A stretch of DNA of 64,000 nucleotides, taken from positions 310,001 to 374,000 of the forward strand of contig MU858051.1 of the NCBI GenBank assembly GCA_033297075.1, written 5' to 3'. Below, piece after piece: positions 1 to 13,150 of the stretch. The notes under the pieces were generated by a model. It worked only from the letters and a program-made list of their open reading frames with translations, ran no database searches and had not been told where the DNA came from. The first letter of the stretch is position 1. Each line of letters starts with the position of its first letter. The position numbers and the translations under genes are program-made. This stretch comes from Rhypophila decipiens. Taxonomy: Eukaryota > Ascomycota > Sordariomycetes > Sordariales > Naviculisporaceae.

Positions 1-3000
1 CTTTTTTGGGGAATACGGCGCCGGACGTTTTACTCTCTTTAACACCTAATGGCCGAGGCAGTTGTTTTTCTTTTTCCTCCACAGAGTTGAGGTTGATGTT
101 GAGATTGGGCGGTCGTCATATTTGGCCACACCATCTTTTGGGTTGGGTGTACATCCACATGCCCTCTGCGTCGGACTGTTTCAGTGCCGGTGGTTGCACC
201 ACATGGGAGCGTTTCTCGATCGCACACCCTCTCGCACTATCAGCCTTGTTCTCCCCGCCAGGTTGAGATTCCCGGCAGTTGTGTGGAATATCAACTAAGC
301 GCCAGAGAAGGTTACCCTCAGCTTTCTGAGAGTAACCGGAGGGTATGTAAACTGGCGATATTTCTGACATGTCTTTTTGGCTTGCTTGTTTTTAGGTAAA
401 GGGCCGATCCGATATCGCCCTTTTATGGCTAGACACCCGGCATGATGCCGCTGTCAGCTCTGGCGAGAAGGAGAAAAGAAAGGGATGTATCAACTTTTGG
501 GAGCTTCTCATTTACTTTTGTCTGCCCAACAATCACAACCACCATTGTTTGCGTCCAGTCCCACATGGGGTGGTGGTGTCATGCTGCCGGTATGCTTTGT
601 TACACCAGATTCTGAATCCAAGATTCTGACCAAGGATTATATGATCAGCGGGCTGGGTTTGGTTCAGATGTCGTGCTTCTCGAATATCTATGTCCGTCAA
701 TGGCTGATCGTTGCGTCGCTTAATCTAACCCCGACGCCTATATGGCCGAGACCAACATCCTCGTGGGAGCCTGAAGCACGGGACCGAGGATGCGGTGTTT
801 CCCCAGATCTGCGAAATCTATCCATCTAATGGGCTGGCTGGCTATCTGGGCCAGAGGCGGTGTAATCCGATGACCCTGATATCCGTTGGATTCACTAGAT
901 TGAATTAGATCTGTACGCCCTTGGATCCGAGATTCTTGTAACCTAGCAACTGTTTTTCTCGTCCTTCCCCTCTTTGGGTTTATGTCGTGTTTGGGAGTAT
1001 ACTTGACGGGGTGATGTGAAGTTCGGAATTTTGGGTTTGGGATTGCGGATTGTCGGGACTGGAGATTCACATCAACATTTTCTTCTCTTCGCCCTTCTCT
1101 CTCCCGTCTCAGGCCTAGATTGTCAAGGGGAGGTGGAAAAGGGACGTTGAAACACAGATGCTTCGGAGATACTTTCACCTCTGTGAAGTAGGCACTAGTT
1201 ACCATGTATGTAATTAGACGTGCTAATATTTGGCCGAGGGGGGGAACGGCTACCGAGTACCAGGACTCAGAAGAGAAAGTGGCTGCTTGATACCCTCCAT
1301 GTCCCCTCGAACGGAAACATCCATCCGGAATCCCGGATGTTGCCCACGAGGGTTGACCCGAGTGCGCCAGGCAGTCATGGTACTTGAATCCAAATCTCCC
1401 TGCAGCAAATTTCCAAGGTTTAACTCGTGATCGAGGAAACGGGCTTCTCCTCCTCCATGTTGGAAAGTTCCATATCTCTTTGGAACAAAATTCTCATTGC
1501 TTCTGATTCACCCCTTTTGTCTTTGGAGATGAGAGGTGATTTTTGAATTCTGATATGTGACCTACGATGTATCATGTCTCACTCTCGCTGGCTCACCGGG
1601 CTTCTTTTTGATTCTCTCTTTCTTTTCGACGATCAACTCACGTCCCCGGAAGCTAAAAATCTCCCACACCATAATATGATAGGTATGTCATGGTTGCCCA
1701 TTATCCCAGTAAAGTAACTCACTACGATACAAAGTGAGTGAGTAGGAGACTTCCCTGGACTCAACAAGGGACGATCGGCCCAACCAGCCCACGATGAATT
1801 CACACTTGTTCTCTCCCTCTTTCTGCTTATTTCGGTCGGTTGGCTATAAAATTTGTGACCTTGATCGCTCCTATTCTTGGTAAAGACGTCTCAGACATAT
1901 ATCGCAATCGATTTACACATGATATGATACCGGTTTCTCTCAACCGATGCAGCTTTGTGATCCGTGCACGAAACAGCGGATCAGGCCAATCAAGTCAGAG
2001 CGTTGGTTGGATTTTCAGCTGACGGACAGCTGCCTCATAGATCTGGGTCTCGATCTTGGTACCTTAGTCAGCTGGATTTTGGTGAGAACGCACGGATCAC
2101 AAAGCTGCATCGGTTGAGAGAAACTGGTATGGGCAAAGCTTTTCTCCATGGCATTCAATGCTTCTCCATCATGGTCAGTGGGACCTTTTTACACTTCAGT
2201 CTCACTGCTTCAGTCAACGGACCAGTCTTATTGCTTTTATTTGAGGGTAGACTCCCTTGAGGCAAGGTCCTTGCAGGCCCAGTCTGTATGTCTTCAACCC
2301 TTTCGAGGTCGAGAGGTTATCCATGATCGTTGGGTAGGTTCAGCTGAGACCTTGCCACGCGAGAATTGAGACATATTTGGATTCTCAAGCCGGCCATAGA
2401 GATGATGTGGCTTTACTACCAGAACTACTTACTTGCATACCGCCGTTTTGATTGCTTGGCGATGTAGATGGCCCTTCAGTATAAAGGTTCGAAACTCAAG
2501 TCATCTTTATGCAGGGAGAAGCAAATCTATCCAAGGTTACGTCCGAGGCACTTGACGATAAAATGACATTAGAATAACCTACATTGTACCTCTACAGTTA
2601 AATTCCCTTCCAAGTTGAGGCTCTTGTCATGTAAGCCATGTTCCAGAATATATAAATATAAAAATTCCGTGCATAGGGCTCTCGGCTCTTTCTAGATTGT
2701 CTCAGTCCGAGAGACTTTCTCCCATGCGTATGGTACAGTGTCCTCGCCATCATACCAACGGAGCTGGGGACAAGTATACATTTAGAATAATTAATAATAA
2801 TATATAAAAGAAAGGGTCATAACCTTCCGGGGGGGCGGGTATCAGAAGATAAAATAAAAAAGTACAATGAAAGGAAGAGAAAGAGGAACGTACCCTCCTC
2901 GATCGGAGAAGGCAAGTAACCAAGAAGTGAATAAACACATACATGTAAAGGGTACGTGATACAAGAATATTAGACAGACATTTGTTCGTTCTCGTTTCGT

Positions 3001-3335
3001 TACCTCAGTCAACTCCTATCAAGACCCCATGAGATAAGACCGCCGCCGCCGCCAACACCTTATTCCTTCCTGTCGCTCAACACTCGGCCCCGTCTCTCTC
3101 CATCATTACCAGGGTCCTCCGTCGTAGAGATCTCACCCTCTTATACTCCGCCAGTCCACTCCGTTTCATTTGTCCGAGACGGAAAATAAAAGTGACAGTG
3201 AGAGCATCCAAAATTCCAAATTGAAAATGCTTTTGATCGCTTTTATCCCCGATGAAAATTCCATGTTCGAACGATTCGAATGGTTGAAGAAAAAAACAGA
3301 GTGGTGAAATTGAAAAGACAACCGCTACCAGCCCA
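1..3335. other. Intergenic, no gene recognised
   Basis: About 3.3 kb lies downstream of the minus-strand gene that ends at 3336. Open frames here are short, overlap on both strands and show no family motif. An intron-like segment (GTATGT donor at 343, CTGAC branch, TTTTTAG acceptor at 395) could belong to an untranslated exon of a transcript extending out of the window. A short (CCG)n tract lies near 3041. Nothing else can be supported. Confidence 0.5.
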
Positions 3336-6300
3336 TCAGGGCTCAGCTTGCTCAATGCCTTCCAAGATGCGCCGCGCAGCATCGATACGGCGTCTGTACA
3401 TTCTGCTCTCGGTACTAGCCCGCCCATTCTCCGTCAGACCCAAGACACACCGGCCAAGGCTGGCAACAAGCCGCTCAACTAGGTACTTATCCTCCCGCAT
3501 GAGCGTTTGCAACGCGAGAGGGGCATCGGGATTCCTAAGCCCACCTGGGCCTCTCGCCATATCCAGTGAAACGCTGGATCCATGGCCAAACGGCCGCCCA
3601 CGGTCTTGTGGTCGTCCGCCTTCAGTTTCTTGCTGCTGTTGTTCAACTAGGTTTGCGGCTTCATTGAGCAACGTGCTCGAGATGCTCTTCAGCTCGGGAT
3701 CGGGCGAGGAAGAGGTCGGTGTCAGGATTCCGGTGCTGGTTGGACGTCTTGGCTTGTTAACTAGTGGGAAACTGCGACTGGTGCCAGTCGAGTCAAAAGA
3801 CGAAACAGAGGGCCGATGTAGAGAAGCTGCACCGGAAGCAGGCATCGGTCGTCGGGCCGTAGGGACGCGATAGGCTGATTCGGAATCATGGTAATCCGAT
3901 CCTTCTTCCGGGATGGTAGAGTATGCCGCCATGTCGCCGTCCCTGAGGGAATTGGCCACCTTGCCGCCCGAGATAGTAGCACCGTTGTCCGTCCTGGCTG
4001 TGTCTGCGCTCGAAGACGGTCTGCTATGCCTTGGCTTGCTTTCAGGCCGATGCATTCCAGCCGATGTCCGGCTGTGACTTCGATATTCTTCAGGCATAGC
4101 ATCCGCTATGTCAGCCTCGCCACGGGACTCCATAGACTTCCTGGAGCGACCTTCCTCCGCTGTCGCAAACGTCTCAATGGTAGAGACCGAGCCAGTGCTG
4201 TCTCTCCTGCTTCTTAACCCAGATTTGTGGCTTCCGAGACTATCACGGCCCTGAATCGGGCCCCGAGTGGTTTCGATAGAGTCCTCGGAGGTATAGCTGT
4301 CTATGCTCCCCCGCCTTGCCAAACTTCGGCTCATACTGCCCATAGCACTGTGCAAGAAGAAGTGCTCATAGTCGAAGGCGTCCTCGCGGTCTTCGTGTGA
4401 TATGGGATGCTGGACAGTGTCATGATACAAGGATTCGCCACTCTCGCTCATGTAGCCGTCCTCCAACGGAGTATGATAGTCTTCGGTCGATTCTTCTTCG
4501 TCCCCAATCTCCGTGACAACATCGGATCGATCGTCTTCCCCTTCGTAGTACCCATGACCCGGTGGTACAGGTGCAGGCTGTTCTAGAGTGCGGACGGCCA
4601 ATTGTCGTTGCGCTTCAACTTCTGGCTCGCCCGCAGCATCGAACTCGTCACCAACGGCGTCCAAATGGGCTTCATCGGCCAGGCCCTTCCCTTTTTCATC
4701 AAGGCGCGATTCCTCGTCGGTCCAGGGGTTTTCGTTTGGTGGGACACTATCGGCCGTGAAGCCTGACGACCTATTCGACTTTGGTTCCGCGTACCACTGG
4801 TCTATCTGAGCATGTGTAAACGGACTAGGTGTACGGAGACTCTGTAGGCTTCGTCTTTTGATGCTATCAGTCCGAGCTTGCTCTCTCAGGCTGGATATCT
4901 TCCCCTTCAGGTCTTTCATCTGATCTTTGATATCCCGCATTTGGGCCGCCGAAGCGGACCTCTGGAGACCCCGTCCGCCACCGTTGGCACCATCACCCGG
5001 AAACACCCCAAATGTTGGACTGAGAAACTGAGATAACCTTGCGCTGTTGGTGGGACTGGCTGGCTCATCTAATGGTTCGACTTCCTCTTCTGTCAAGTGT
5101 TGCTGGCCAAGATCAGTTGGGGGAGGACTGATCTTGTAGACCGGCCGAGCGTTCTCCTCGCCGACCTCTCCCCGAATAGGGTCAGCGCTCTTTGAGAAGG
5201 AAAGAGACTGCCGATAGCCCCCAGCGGCCCCCATCGCGCTCTGCGACCTCGGAGCCGACACTCGGGATGGAAGACCGTTGCCCGTGGCAATATCGCTCGA
5301 CATACGCGAATGTCCCGGTGAGATTGGTGACTGCAGCTCGGGATCCCTCGAATACATGGCTGTCGAAGACCGTTGAAAAGGAGGCGAAGGTGTTGATGCA
5401 TCCGATCCATACGTAACTGAGGTTGGGGAGAAGGTAGTGCGGGCGCGATTCAAGTTGCCTTCCATTGTCTCCTGGGTGTTAGCTAAAACCTGCGCACGCT
5501 TGTCAAGCATCATGTCCATGAACATACCGTTAATCTCTTCTTAGCATTGGCCAGGATTTCCTCCGCTCTCCGACTCAGAGAAGTCGCCGAGTATGTTGAG
5601 TAGGTCGAGTACGTTGACAGACGATCAAGATTTTCGCTGCCCGGGACTCCCAATCTTGTACTTTCGCGAGCTGCTGTTCCTTCCACATAAGAAGATGCGA
5701 GACTCTCCTCATCGTCGCCCTGGAAGACACTATCGCCCACACTGACCGAGTCGTCGAAGTCGGCAAACGCTGCAGCTTGGTCGCGTTGGGTCGTGACGGT
5801 ACTGTTGCTGTCGACGCTGGAGCGACGTGTTCTCTGTGACAGGAGGCTTTGTTTGGACTTTTTTTGGAGCATGGCGTTCACGCCAATGGTGGGAGATGAG
5901 CGCAGTGCCGCATCACTGCCGCTGTTGCGCGTGGGAGAGCTATCTTGTCTCCGGGCCAGGAGCTTGTTTCGCGCCGGGGAGGGCTTCCCCGGGGTGCTCT
6001 CGACCTCGGTCACCTCGCCAATATCTGACAGCATGGTGCCATTCCCATATATTATAGGGGTGGTGGGCGTAATGGGGCCGGTTGGTCCATAAGGGTGATC
6101 GAGTGAGGGGATGGCAGATGTTCCAGAAAGCATCTGATGCAAGTCACCGGCAGCCACTGCGGCGGCGGCGGCGTGGGAGTTCTTCCACATTGTGAGAGGG
6201 GAACTGTTTCGGTGGTCGATATCTGTATCAGGAGAGTCGGTACGGCCGTAGTCGGGCAGGATCATGTCGGGGTTGGTCAACGTCGGGGAGGCGGGGAGAG

Positions 6301-6364
6301 ATGGGTACGGCTGGTGGTTCCCATGCTGCCGCTGGTGAGGGTTGGCAGCCTCCATGGCAGCCAT
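3336..6364 (-). CDS. Large Ser-rich conserved fungal protein, function unknown
   Basis: Two exons: 5528-6364 and 3336-5471. The 56-nt intron (GTATGT donor, acceptor ACCCAG) joins in phase 0 and gives about 990 residues. Around the splice point the protein reads RRAEEILANAKKRLT then ETMEGNLNRAR, a helical block I recognise only as typical of unnamed filamentous-fungal proteins. A short coiled coil (MRDIKDQMKDLKGKISSL) lies near residues 456-486. Most of the rest is Ser/Pro/Glu-rich low complexity with many SP/TP and RxxS sites, suggesting phosphorylation. The last 54 residues form a charged helical segment (VERLVASLGRCVLGL ... RRRIDAARRILEGIE) that looks like a folded C-terminal domain. There is no signal peptide and no membrane segment. 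The start at 6364 is the first Met of the frame; an additional upstream exon cannot be excluded because a CAG lies just before it. A cytoskeletal, polarity or signalling scaffold is possible but is only a guess. Confidence 0.8.
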
Positions 6365-9300
6365 GACCAGGACGGGTGCGATTGATATGTCCTGCCAGAG
6401 AGCTTGGTGGACGGCTGGGAATTGGATGTGCCTACCCTCTCAGCATCTGCACCTTTCTAGAGAGCAGAGCAGAGAGCTTGGAGCAAGTGATTTGCAGTGC
6501 CAGTCTCGGTGCCCGTCCCCAGTGCTGGGCCCACTGGGCCCCCGAGAAGGCACTTTTTCCTTTACAGATCGGCGCAGCGCTAATGCCTTGTTGACTGGCC
6601 ACGGCTACAAACAATCGGCTGGGCGGAGACCTCTGGTAAATCTAGGTAAACCCTAGGGTACTGTGCTGCGTAAGCTGGCAGCTCTGTTGTGCGACAGGAG
6701 GATGAAGCCCGGGTGGAAGGCGGGAGGCGGATGATAAGTTTCGGCGACCTGCAATTAACCGCGAGTGCAGCAGTGAGAAGAGTCTGGCCGACAAGTTGAA
6801 CCACTGCAGTATGGCAGTTATGCGTGCACAAGATGGGACGAAAGCATCCGAACTCGATGGACCTTCTCCGGATACACATCCAGACCACGGGTGACTGACA
6901 GCTCAAAGATGGAACTTGTCGCATGTCAGACCTCGAGGATCAACAATAGAAAACGCTCGAATTTTTTTTCTGAGTGAGATCTCAGATCTGGCGCGGGTCG
7001 ACGCGATCAGGGGGGGATGTGTCAAGTTACGGTAGAGGGGGAAGCAAACGAAACGGCTTAATTAGAACATGCCAAGCGGTCACATTCGCTCCCAAATGAG
7101 GAAAGGCTGGGCCACTACTTTCGCTCAAGGCCGACCAATAACAAGGGTTCCCTGGATATCTTTTCAACGGTTATCTGTGAGGAGCGAACCACAATGACTT
7201 GTGATGAGTGCCGGAAAGGTGCTTGAGCAGTCGTGAGACCATTACGAATATGAAGAACACCAATTTCAGACAGAGATGAATCCTTTCAGGAAGCCGGCAG
7301 CAATTAATGGCCGATTCCACTTGCTGTCCACCACTCAAAGTTTCAAAGGCTGAACCAGAGGGGAAGGCGGGGGTTTAATTGAAAAAATATCCGCAATTGG
7401 TGGTGAGCTAGTGCCCAAGGTCAAGGATGGCGCTTGCTGTCTGTTGGTGCTTGGTAAAGTGGCCGGTGGAACTAGAACGGAGGACCGGTAACCCGTAATC
7501 ATCAACTGCAGTGGCCTTGTTGCAACGAGACAATGCAAGAAGTAACGAACTGGCACGTACGGAGTACCACAACGCCACGTCGGAACCCTTTCGGGAAGCC
7601 ATGAAGTTTGCCCAGGCATTCCGCCCCGAGCGAGTTTGTTGAAGAGTGTCTCTCGCCTTGACCTGTCCCGAGCTCAGTCTCAAGCCTACGAGTAAAGTGG
7701 AGCTAGACCTGTTCCCCAGAGACGCCGGCCGTGTTTGTTCGCTTCGCTTCGGGACGATCCCGTCGTTCTGGACGGAAGCTTTCTTGGAGACAGGCACCGT
7801 AGTCTGACTCGTCTCAAACTGAAATCTACTATTTGAGAACGTGGCAGCATGGATTGCAAATCACATTGTTGTTAGGGGATGGAGAGAGGGAGAGAAAACT
7901 GAAATCAGATTCCGACAATCATGCAAGCTGGATAACAAACATGCAATATAACCCGCAGAAAATTGAAGTCGGGAATTGAGTGATCTTGCCGAATCCTGAC
8001 ACCAAAGACATGGAAAAGGGGTCGTATGCGTTTGTCTGCATATAGACACGGGTATGTAAGGGGAAATTGAGTAACAATTGATTGCTTCAAGTCTCACAGT
8101 ATCATATGTATGGATATCACAGTAGTGATGAGGTGAGTGAGCATTTAACATCTGGTACTCCGTAGGAGTGAAAGTCAACAAGGAGTTGCAGTGCATTATG
8201 CATCATCGACAATGATCAGCTTCCGGTACCGATAACCACGAGCAGTGTTCTGCCTCCGTTCCCCTGAAGCAAGACAACCTGAAGGAAAAGGGGTTCATCT
8301 TTTCAGCGAGTTACTCCCAAAGTCTCATTGTGACAAACACGACGGATTGATTTCATCCCACAAACCCCCACTCAACCTCGTCACCTGTGAAAGTCAACAC
8401 CCAAATGGTCAAATCACATTCCGTTCCATTAATAGCAAACCAACAGCCACACTCGACTCAAGGTACGGATTACATGCCTCAAATCTCGATGCTTGCTTTA
8501 TCCGAATTCGGAGCCGCCTGTGAACTCGAATTCTTTCAGGTGGCAATCGATTTGCATGAATTAGACGTCCACGATCTGCAAACTCTACCCGAGTGATGAT
8601 TCACTTGACAATTCCCCGTCTTCACAAGCGATCTGGCAGAAATCAGGACTAGCTGCTGTAGCCTGTGAATCGAAAATGCGGTGTGCTACTTCTCAAGTCC
8701 CGCAAGACACACCGAGAACCCATGTGTCGTCTACAGCGTGAACCTTGACGGACAGCAAAGTTGAAGGAAGACAAAGACAAGGTGGACAGCTCATGGCCAA
8801 AGGTAGTCAATTAGTGCCAAGTCGACTTGGCTGACTATAGTGTTATCTAGACTCAGTCCCTTCGACCCCTTCCACCCAAGACTCTTCTGAAGCTCGTTGA
8901 ATGTTCATGTAGAGTCAGTCCTCATTGTTGAGACACCAGCCTCCAAATCCTCACCAGGTGTTTGTAACCTGGCTCTCACACATAAGAAAAGTGTACCGTA
9001 TCTTGCCTCTCTTGTGTGGTATATGGCCCTGCCCTCCATCGAGCCAAAAAGACATTATCGACGTCTAATAATATTTAGGAAAACAAAAGATGTTGAAGTT
9101 CTTTTCTTTTCCCCGTAACGCCGACGCTTATATTTTCCTCATATGCCGTTCCCTTTGGGTATCGCAAGTTTGTTGAAGTGAGGCCTTTTTGGCTCATGCA
9201 TGTCTTTGTTGAAAGACAAATCCCTCCCGACCATTCTTTGTATAGTAGCAGATTTTGATGCTCATAAAACTCCAAGGCGTCGTGACGCCACCCAGAAAAC

Positions 9301-9544
9301 CAAGACGAAAATGAAAAATTGGAAACGTCGCTAAACCTCATTGCAGCGACTGAAGATCATGAAACGACATGGATATAGTCTAACCCCGCCGACCAGGTTT
9401 GTTGAGAACCGTACGCCTGAAATGCCTTGTCCGTAGAATGCAACAAATAAGAGAGTAAAAAGCTTGAAATATTACCCCGTCCGGGGACAAGCGAGACTAA
9501 ATCAGCGGAAGAAGTTGAATCTTCCGCGATACAAGTGTCGCGAC
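6365..9544. other. Long gene-free spacer (3.2 kb)
   Basis: This spacer separates the 5' end of the Ser-rich gene from the 3' end of the SAM synthetase gene, both on the minus strand. The open frames, including 129 codons at 7408-7797, lack recognisable motifs and show no spliced continuation. The likeliest content is a long promoter and 5' leader for the gene starting at 6364, plus the 3' UTR of SAM synthetase next to 9544. Confidence 0.5.
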
Positions 9545-10820
9545 TTAGAACTTGAGAGCCTTGGGCTTCTCCCAGCTGAACTCCTGGTTGGTGCCGAAGT
9601 GACCGTTCTTGGCAGTTTGGAGATAGATGGGCTTAGCAAGGTCAAGCTCCTTGACAATGACACCGGGGCGCATGTCGAAGTTGTTGCGGATGATCTCGAC
9701 AAGCTCATCCGAGTTCTTCTCGGAGGTGCCGTAGGTGTCGACGTAGATGGAGAGGGGCTCGGCGACACCGATGGCATACGAGAGCTGCACAAGCGCACGG
9801 CGGGCAAGGCCGGCGGCGACGAGTGACTTGGCGATCCAGCGGCCGAGGTAGGCAGCGGAACGATCGACCTTGGAGAAATCCTTGCCGGAGAAGGCACCAC
9901 CACCGTGAGCACCCCAGCCACCGTAGGTGTCAACAATGATCTTGCGGCCAGTCAGACCGGCATCACCCTGGGGACCACCGATGATGAAGAGACCGGAGGG
10001 CTGGATGTGGTAGATGGTCTTGTCATCCAAGTACTTGGCAGGGATGGTCGTCTTGATGATCTTCTCGAGAATCTCCTTGCGGAGCTGCTCGGTGGTGATG
10101 TCCTCGCTGTGCTGAGCCGAGACAACGACAGTGTCGACACGGAGAGGAATGACGGCACCATTGTCATGCTTGTACTCGACGGTGACCTGAGTCTTGGTGT
10201 CGGGGCGCAACCAGGGGAGGCTGCCATCACGACGGGCAGCGGCCATGGCAGCGTTGAGCTTGTGGGCAAGCATCAGGGTGAGGGGGAAAAGCTCAGGGGT
10301 CTCGTCGGTGGCATAGCCGAACATGATACCCTGGTCACCAGCACCGAGGTTCTCGAGACGCTCGTCAAGGTGAAGACCCTGGGCGATATCGGGGGATTGC
10401 TCCTCAATGGCAACGAGGAGATTGAGGGTCTTGTAGTCGAAACCCTTGGAGGAGTCGTCATAACCGATGCCCTTGATGGCATTGCGGACAACCTTCTGGT
10501 AGTCAAGCTTGGCCTTGGTGGAGATCTCGCCGAAGACCATGACCATACCGGTCTTGGTGGCAGTCTCGCAAGCAACCTTGGAGAGAGGATCCTCCGCCAG
10601 GCAAGCGTCGAGAATGGCATCGGAAACCTGATCGGCAATCTTGTCGGGGTGTCCCTCGCCTACAGACTCAGACTATGGGAGTTGTCAGCATCTGACAATT
10701 GAGGCACAGCAAAACCATTCCTCGGCGACTTACGGTGAACAGGAAAGTTCCCTCGTTGTAGTGCTTCCACCCGCTGATGCCATTGGCGTCGCCCGAACCG
10801 TTTACGCCGTTGGGGGCCAT
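9545..10820 (-). CDS. SAM2: S-adenosylmethionine synthetase
   Basis: Makes S-adenosylmethionine from methionine and ATP, releasing phosphate and pyrophosphate, in the cytosol. It supplies methyl groups for nearly all cellular methylation. Exons are 10734-10820 and 9545-10672; the intron (GTAAGT to CCATAG) joins in phase 0 and gives 404 residues, close to the usual 384-400. The N-terminus [14 protein letters not shown] is a short variable leader. The ATP-binding GHPDK motif follows the splice site, and both family signatures are intact: [15 protein letters not shown] and the Gly-rich loop [16 protein letters not shown]. The gene is head to head with GPN3 across about 1.4 kb. Strong codon bias leaves a 265-codon open frame on the opposite strand (9905-10702), which is an artefact. 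The Neurospora orthologue is known as eth-1. Confidence 0.97.
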
Positions 10821-12183
10821 TGTGACTTGTGAAGAACGAAGAAGAAAGGCTGGTGAAAAGATGTCAGTGGTGATGCGGGAATTAGGATTGGTGGTGAGGT
10901 GTCCAACCTTTTAAAGGAAAGAATTTCTCGGCAATGGACTGGAGGGGCGGGGTCTAGTTGAGACGGTTAGCGGCAACGTTCCAACTAGCAATGCGACAAC
11001 CGGGCTATAAATCCGTAGAAAACGGGAGTTCAGTGACTCTGAGCCTGAGAGAGCCGATCCAGATTGCTCCGGATTTGCACATCTCGAGACAGGTCTCCTT
11101 GTGGGTGAAGGGGATCAAATGCGGGTGGCTTGAGTCTCCCGGACGATTTCGCTGTGCCACCAGCTCGGGATCCGAGAAGCTTGTGAGGAGAGCAGAGGGG
11201 ACAACTAACCTTCAGGTCGCAACGACTGAAGCCAGAAGCAGGCGAGGTGTAGAGAAGCGAGGAGAGGGTGGAAAGGAATATCTTTACAGAGAAAGAAAAT
11301 GTGAGGGGTGTGCGAGACAACGGGGCTGGCGGAGTATTTGAGGAATTTTACAATGAACCCTGAGGGAGGACGGGATGAATGGCCGAGCGTCGGAAGGTTT
11401 CCTTTTGGGAGATCCAGTGGCACAGCGAGGTACCCCACTACAACGAAATGACAGGCGGGACAAAATATTCTAGCCGGTGAGTTTTGTGCCGTCATTTCTC
11501 AAGCAAAGAGATCATCAAAGAACTCAGGCTCTAGTCAAAGAAATCATTCCAAACAGAAGAACTATAGTTCTATCAATCAACTATACACCCTTCTTCCCCT
11601 TGGACGGTTGCTCAGCATTTCTACGCCGGGCTCGCCGAATTGATTCTAAGGTTGAGTCACTCGACAGCTCTGATATTTTGTAGCCGACTCAAACCGTCTG
11701 GTCTTTCCCGGTACCCTGTACCTTGGACTCGTCCCGTTTTGAGAAATTGCGCAATTGCTCCCTCTCCGAGTTCACCCACTCACCGCCTTTGCGCCATTGA
11801 CATTTTGGGACCAGACTTGGGATTCCCAACCCCACTGCGGGGCAACATGCAGCAAAAAAATTGACCCATCGAGCCTTCGACACACGACGGCAGGCACACT
11901 GCGCTATGGCAAGCCACTCCATCGGATCACTGGTTATCAGATGGAATACAATCTCTGCTAGGGAGCTCAGAAATATCAGGATTACCGCAATATATTTCTA
12001 AGGGCCGAAAGGTTAGTCAGAATATCTCCGCAATATGTCGCCATAGAAGCCCAATAATCTCTGATCCAGCAACAGTGTTATCGCAGTCGCACCTGAAAAA
12101 AGCCGACCCCTCCACCCCTCCATCTTTCTCTGCGCAACATCCAGCCATCGTGTTTATCCTATCGCGCGTAGCGCCCAGTAACA
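10821..12183. promoter_or_regulatory. Shared divergent promoter region, SAM synthetase / GPN3
   Basis: About 1.36 kb lies between two divergently transcribed starts. It contains pyrimidine-rich tracts near both starts and a TTTAAA palindrome near 10908. There is no convincing open frame. It should hold the regulatory sites of both genes, but I identify no specific factor site. Confidence 0.45.
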
Positions 12184-13150
12184 ATGAGTAAATTCGGAGT
12201 GATGGTAATGGGCCCGGCAGGGGCGGGAAAGGTGAATCCCACTTTCGTCTCCAAAGCCAAGCTCGGCATATATTTTCCCATTTGTACTCATCATCATCCA
12301 GTCCACCTTTTGCGCCTCTCTAATCACACATCTCCAACTCAACCGGCGCTCCGCCTTCTACGTCAACCTCGACCCCGCTGCCGAATCCTTCGAACATCCG
12401 CCCGACCTTGACATCAAGGACCTCATATCTCTCGAAGATGTGATGGAAGAGATGAGCCTCGGCCCCAACGGGGGCCTGGTCTACTGTCTCGAGTTTCTCT
12501 TGGAGAACCTCGACTTCCTCACCGAGTCGCTCGACTCCCTAACGGAAGAATACCTCATCATATTCGACATGCCGGGCCAAATCGAACTCTACACCCACGT
12601 CCCTATCATACCGACTCTCGTCAAGTACCTCACCCAGCCGGGGGCGCTAGACATCAGGTTATGTGCAGCATACCTGCTGGAAGGCACCTTTGTCGTCGAC
12701 CGTTCCAAGTTCTTCGCCGGCTCTCTCACCGCCATGAGCGCGATGATGATGCTCGAGGTGCCGCACCTCAACATTCTCAGCAAGATGGATCTCGTCAACA
12801 GCCAGATGCGCAAGAAGGATATCAAGAAATTCCTGACGCCAGACACGAGTCTGCTTGAGGACGATCCGGTGGATATAGCGAGGAGAAAAGCAGGGGAGAA
12901 TATTGACGACTCCCAGAGCGGGGACCCTCAGGACAAGGACGCGATGATGTCGGGGGCCTCGTTCAGGCGGCTGAATGTGGCTGTCGCTACCCTTATCGAG
13001 AATTTCAGCATGGTGAACTATCTCAAGCTGGACAATACGGACGAGGACAGTGTGCAGGCCATTCTGAGCTATATTGATGATTGTATACAGTACCACGAGG
13101 CCCAGGAGCCTCGTGAGTTGGCCGAGGAAGAATACGAGGATGAAGAGTGA
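12184..13150 (+). CDS. GPN3: GPN-loop GTPase 3
   Basis: GPN3 is a small GTPase that acts with its GPN paralogues in assembly and nuclear import of RNA polymerase II (and III). Exons are 12184-12231 and 12302-13150, phase 0, giving 298 residues. The intron starts with a weaker GTGAAT donor and splits the P-loop: exon 1 ends GPAGAGK and exon 2 opens STFC, restoring GxxGxGKST at residues 10-18. The family-defining Gly-Pro-Asn loop (LGPNGGL) is at 70-72, the G3 box reads DMPGQIELYTH near 105-115, and LSKMDL gives the G4-type specificity motif. The C-terminus is acidic (EEEYEDEE). The unspliced frame loses Lys-Ser of the P-loop, which supports the intron. Its neighbourhood includes polymerase stalk subunits RPB7 and RPC25. 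Confidence 0.95.

Noticed and set aside
738..1205. 155-codon minus-strand frame
   Set aside because: No motif, no splice continuation, and composition like the surrounding spacer.
7408..7797. 129-codon minus-strand frame
   Set aside because: Unrecognised, overlaps another frame on the same strand and lacks supporting features.
9905..10702. 265-codon plus-strand open frame
   Set aside because: It is exactly antisense to SAM synthetase; biased codon use of a highly expressed gene opens the opposite frame. Its product is low-complexity Gly/Leu/Asp sequence with no family motif.
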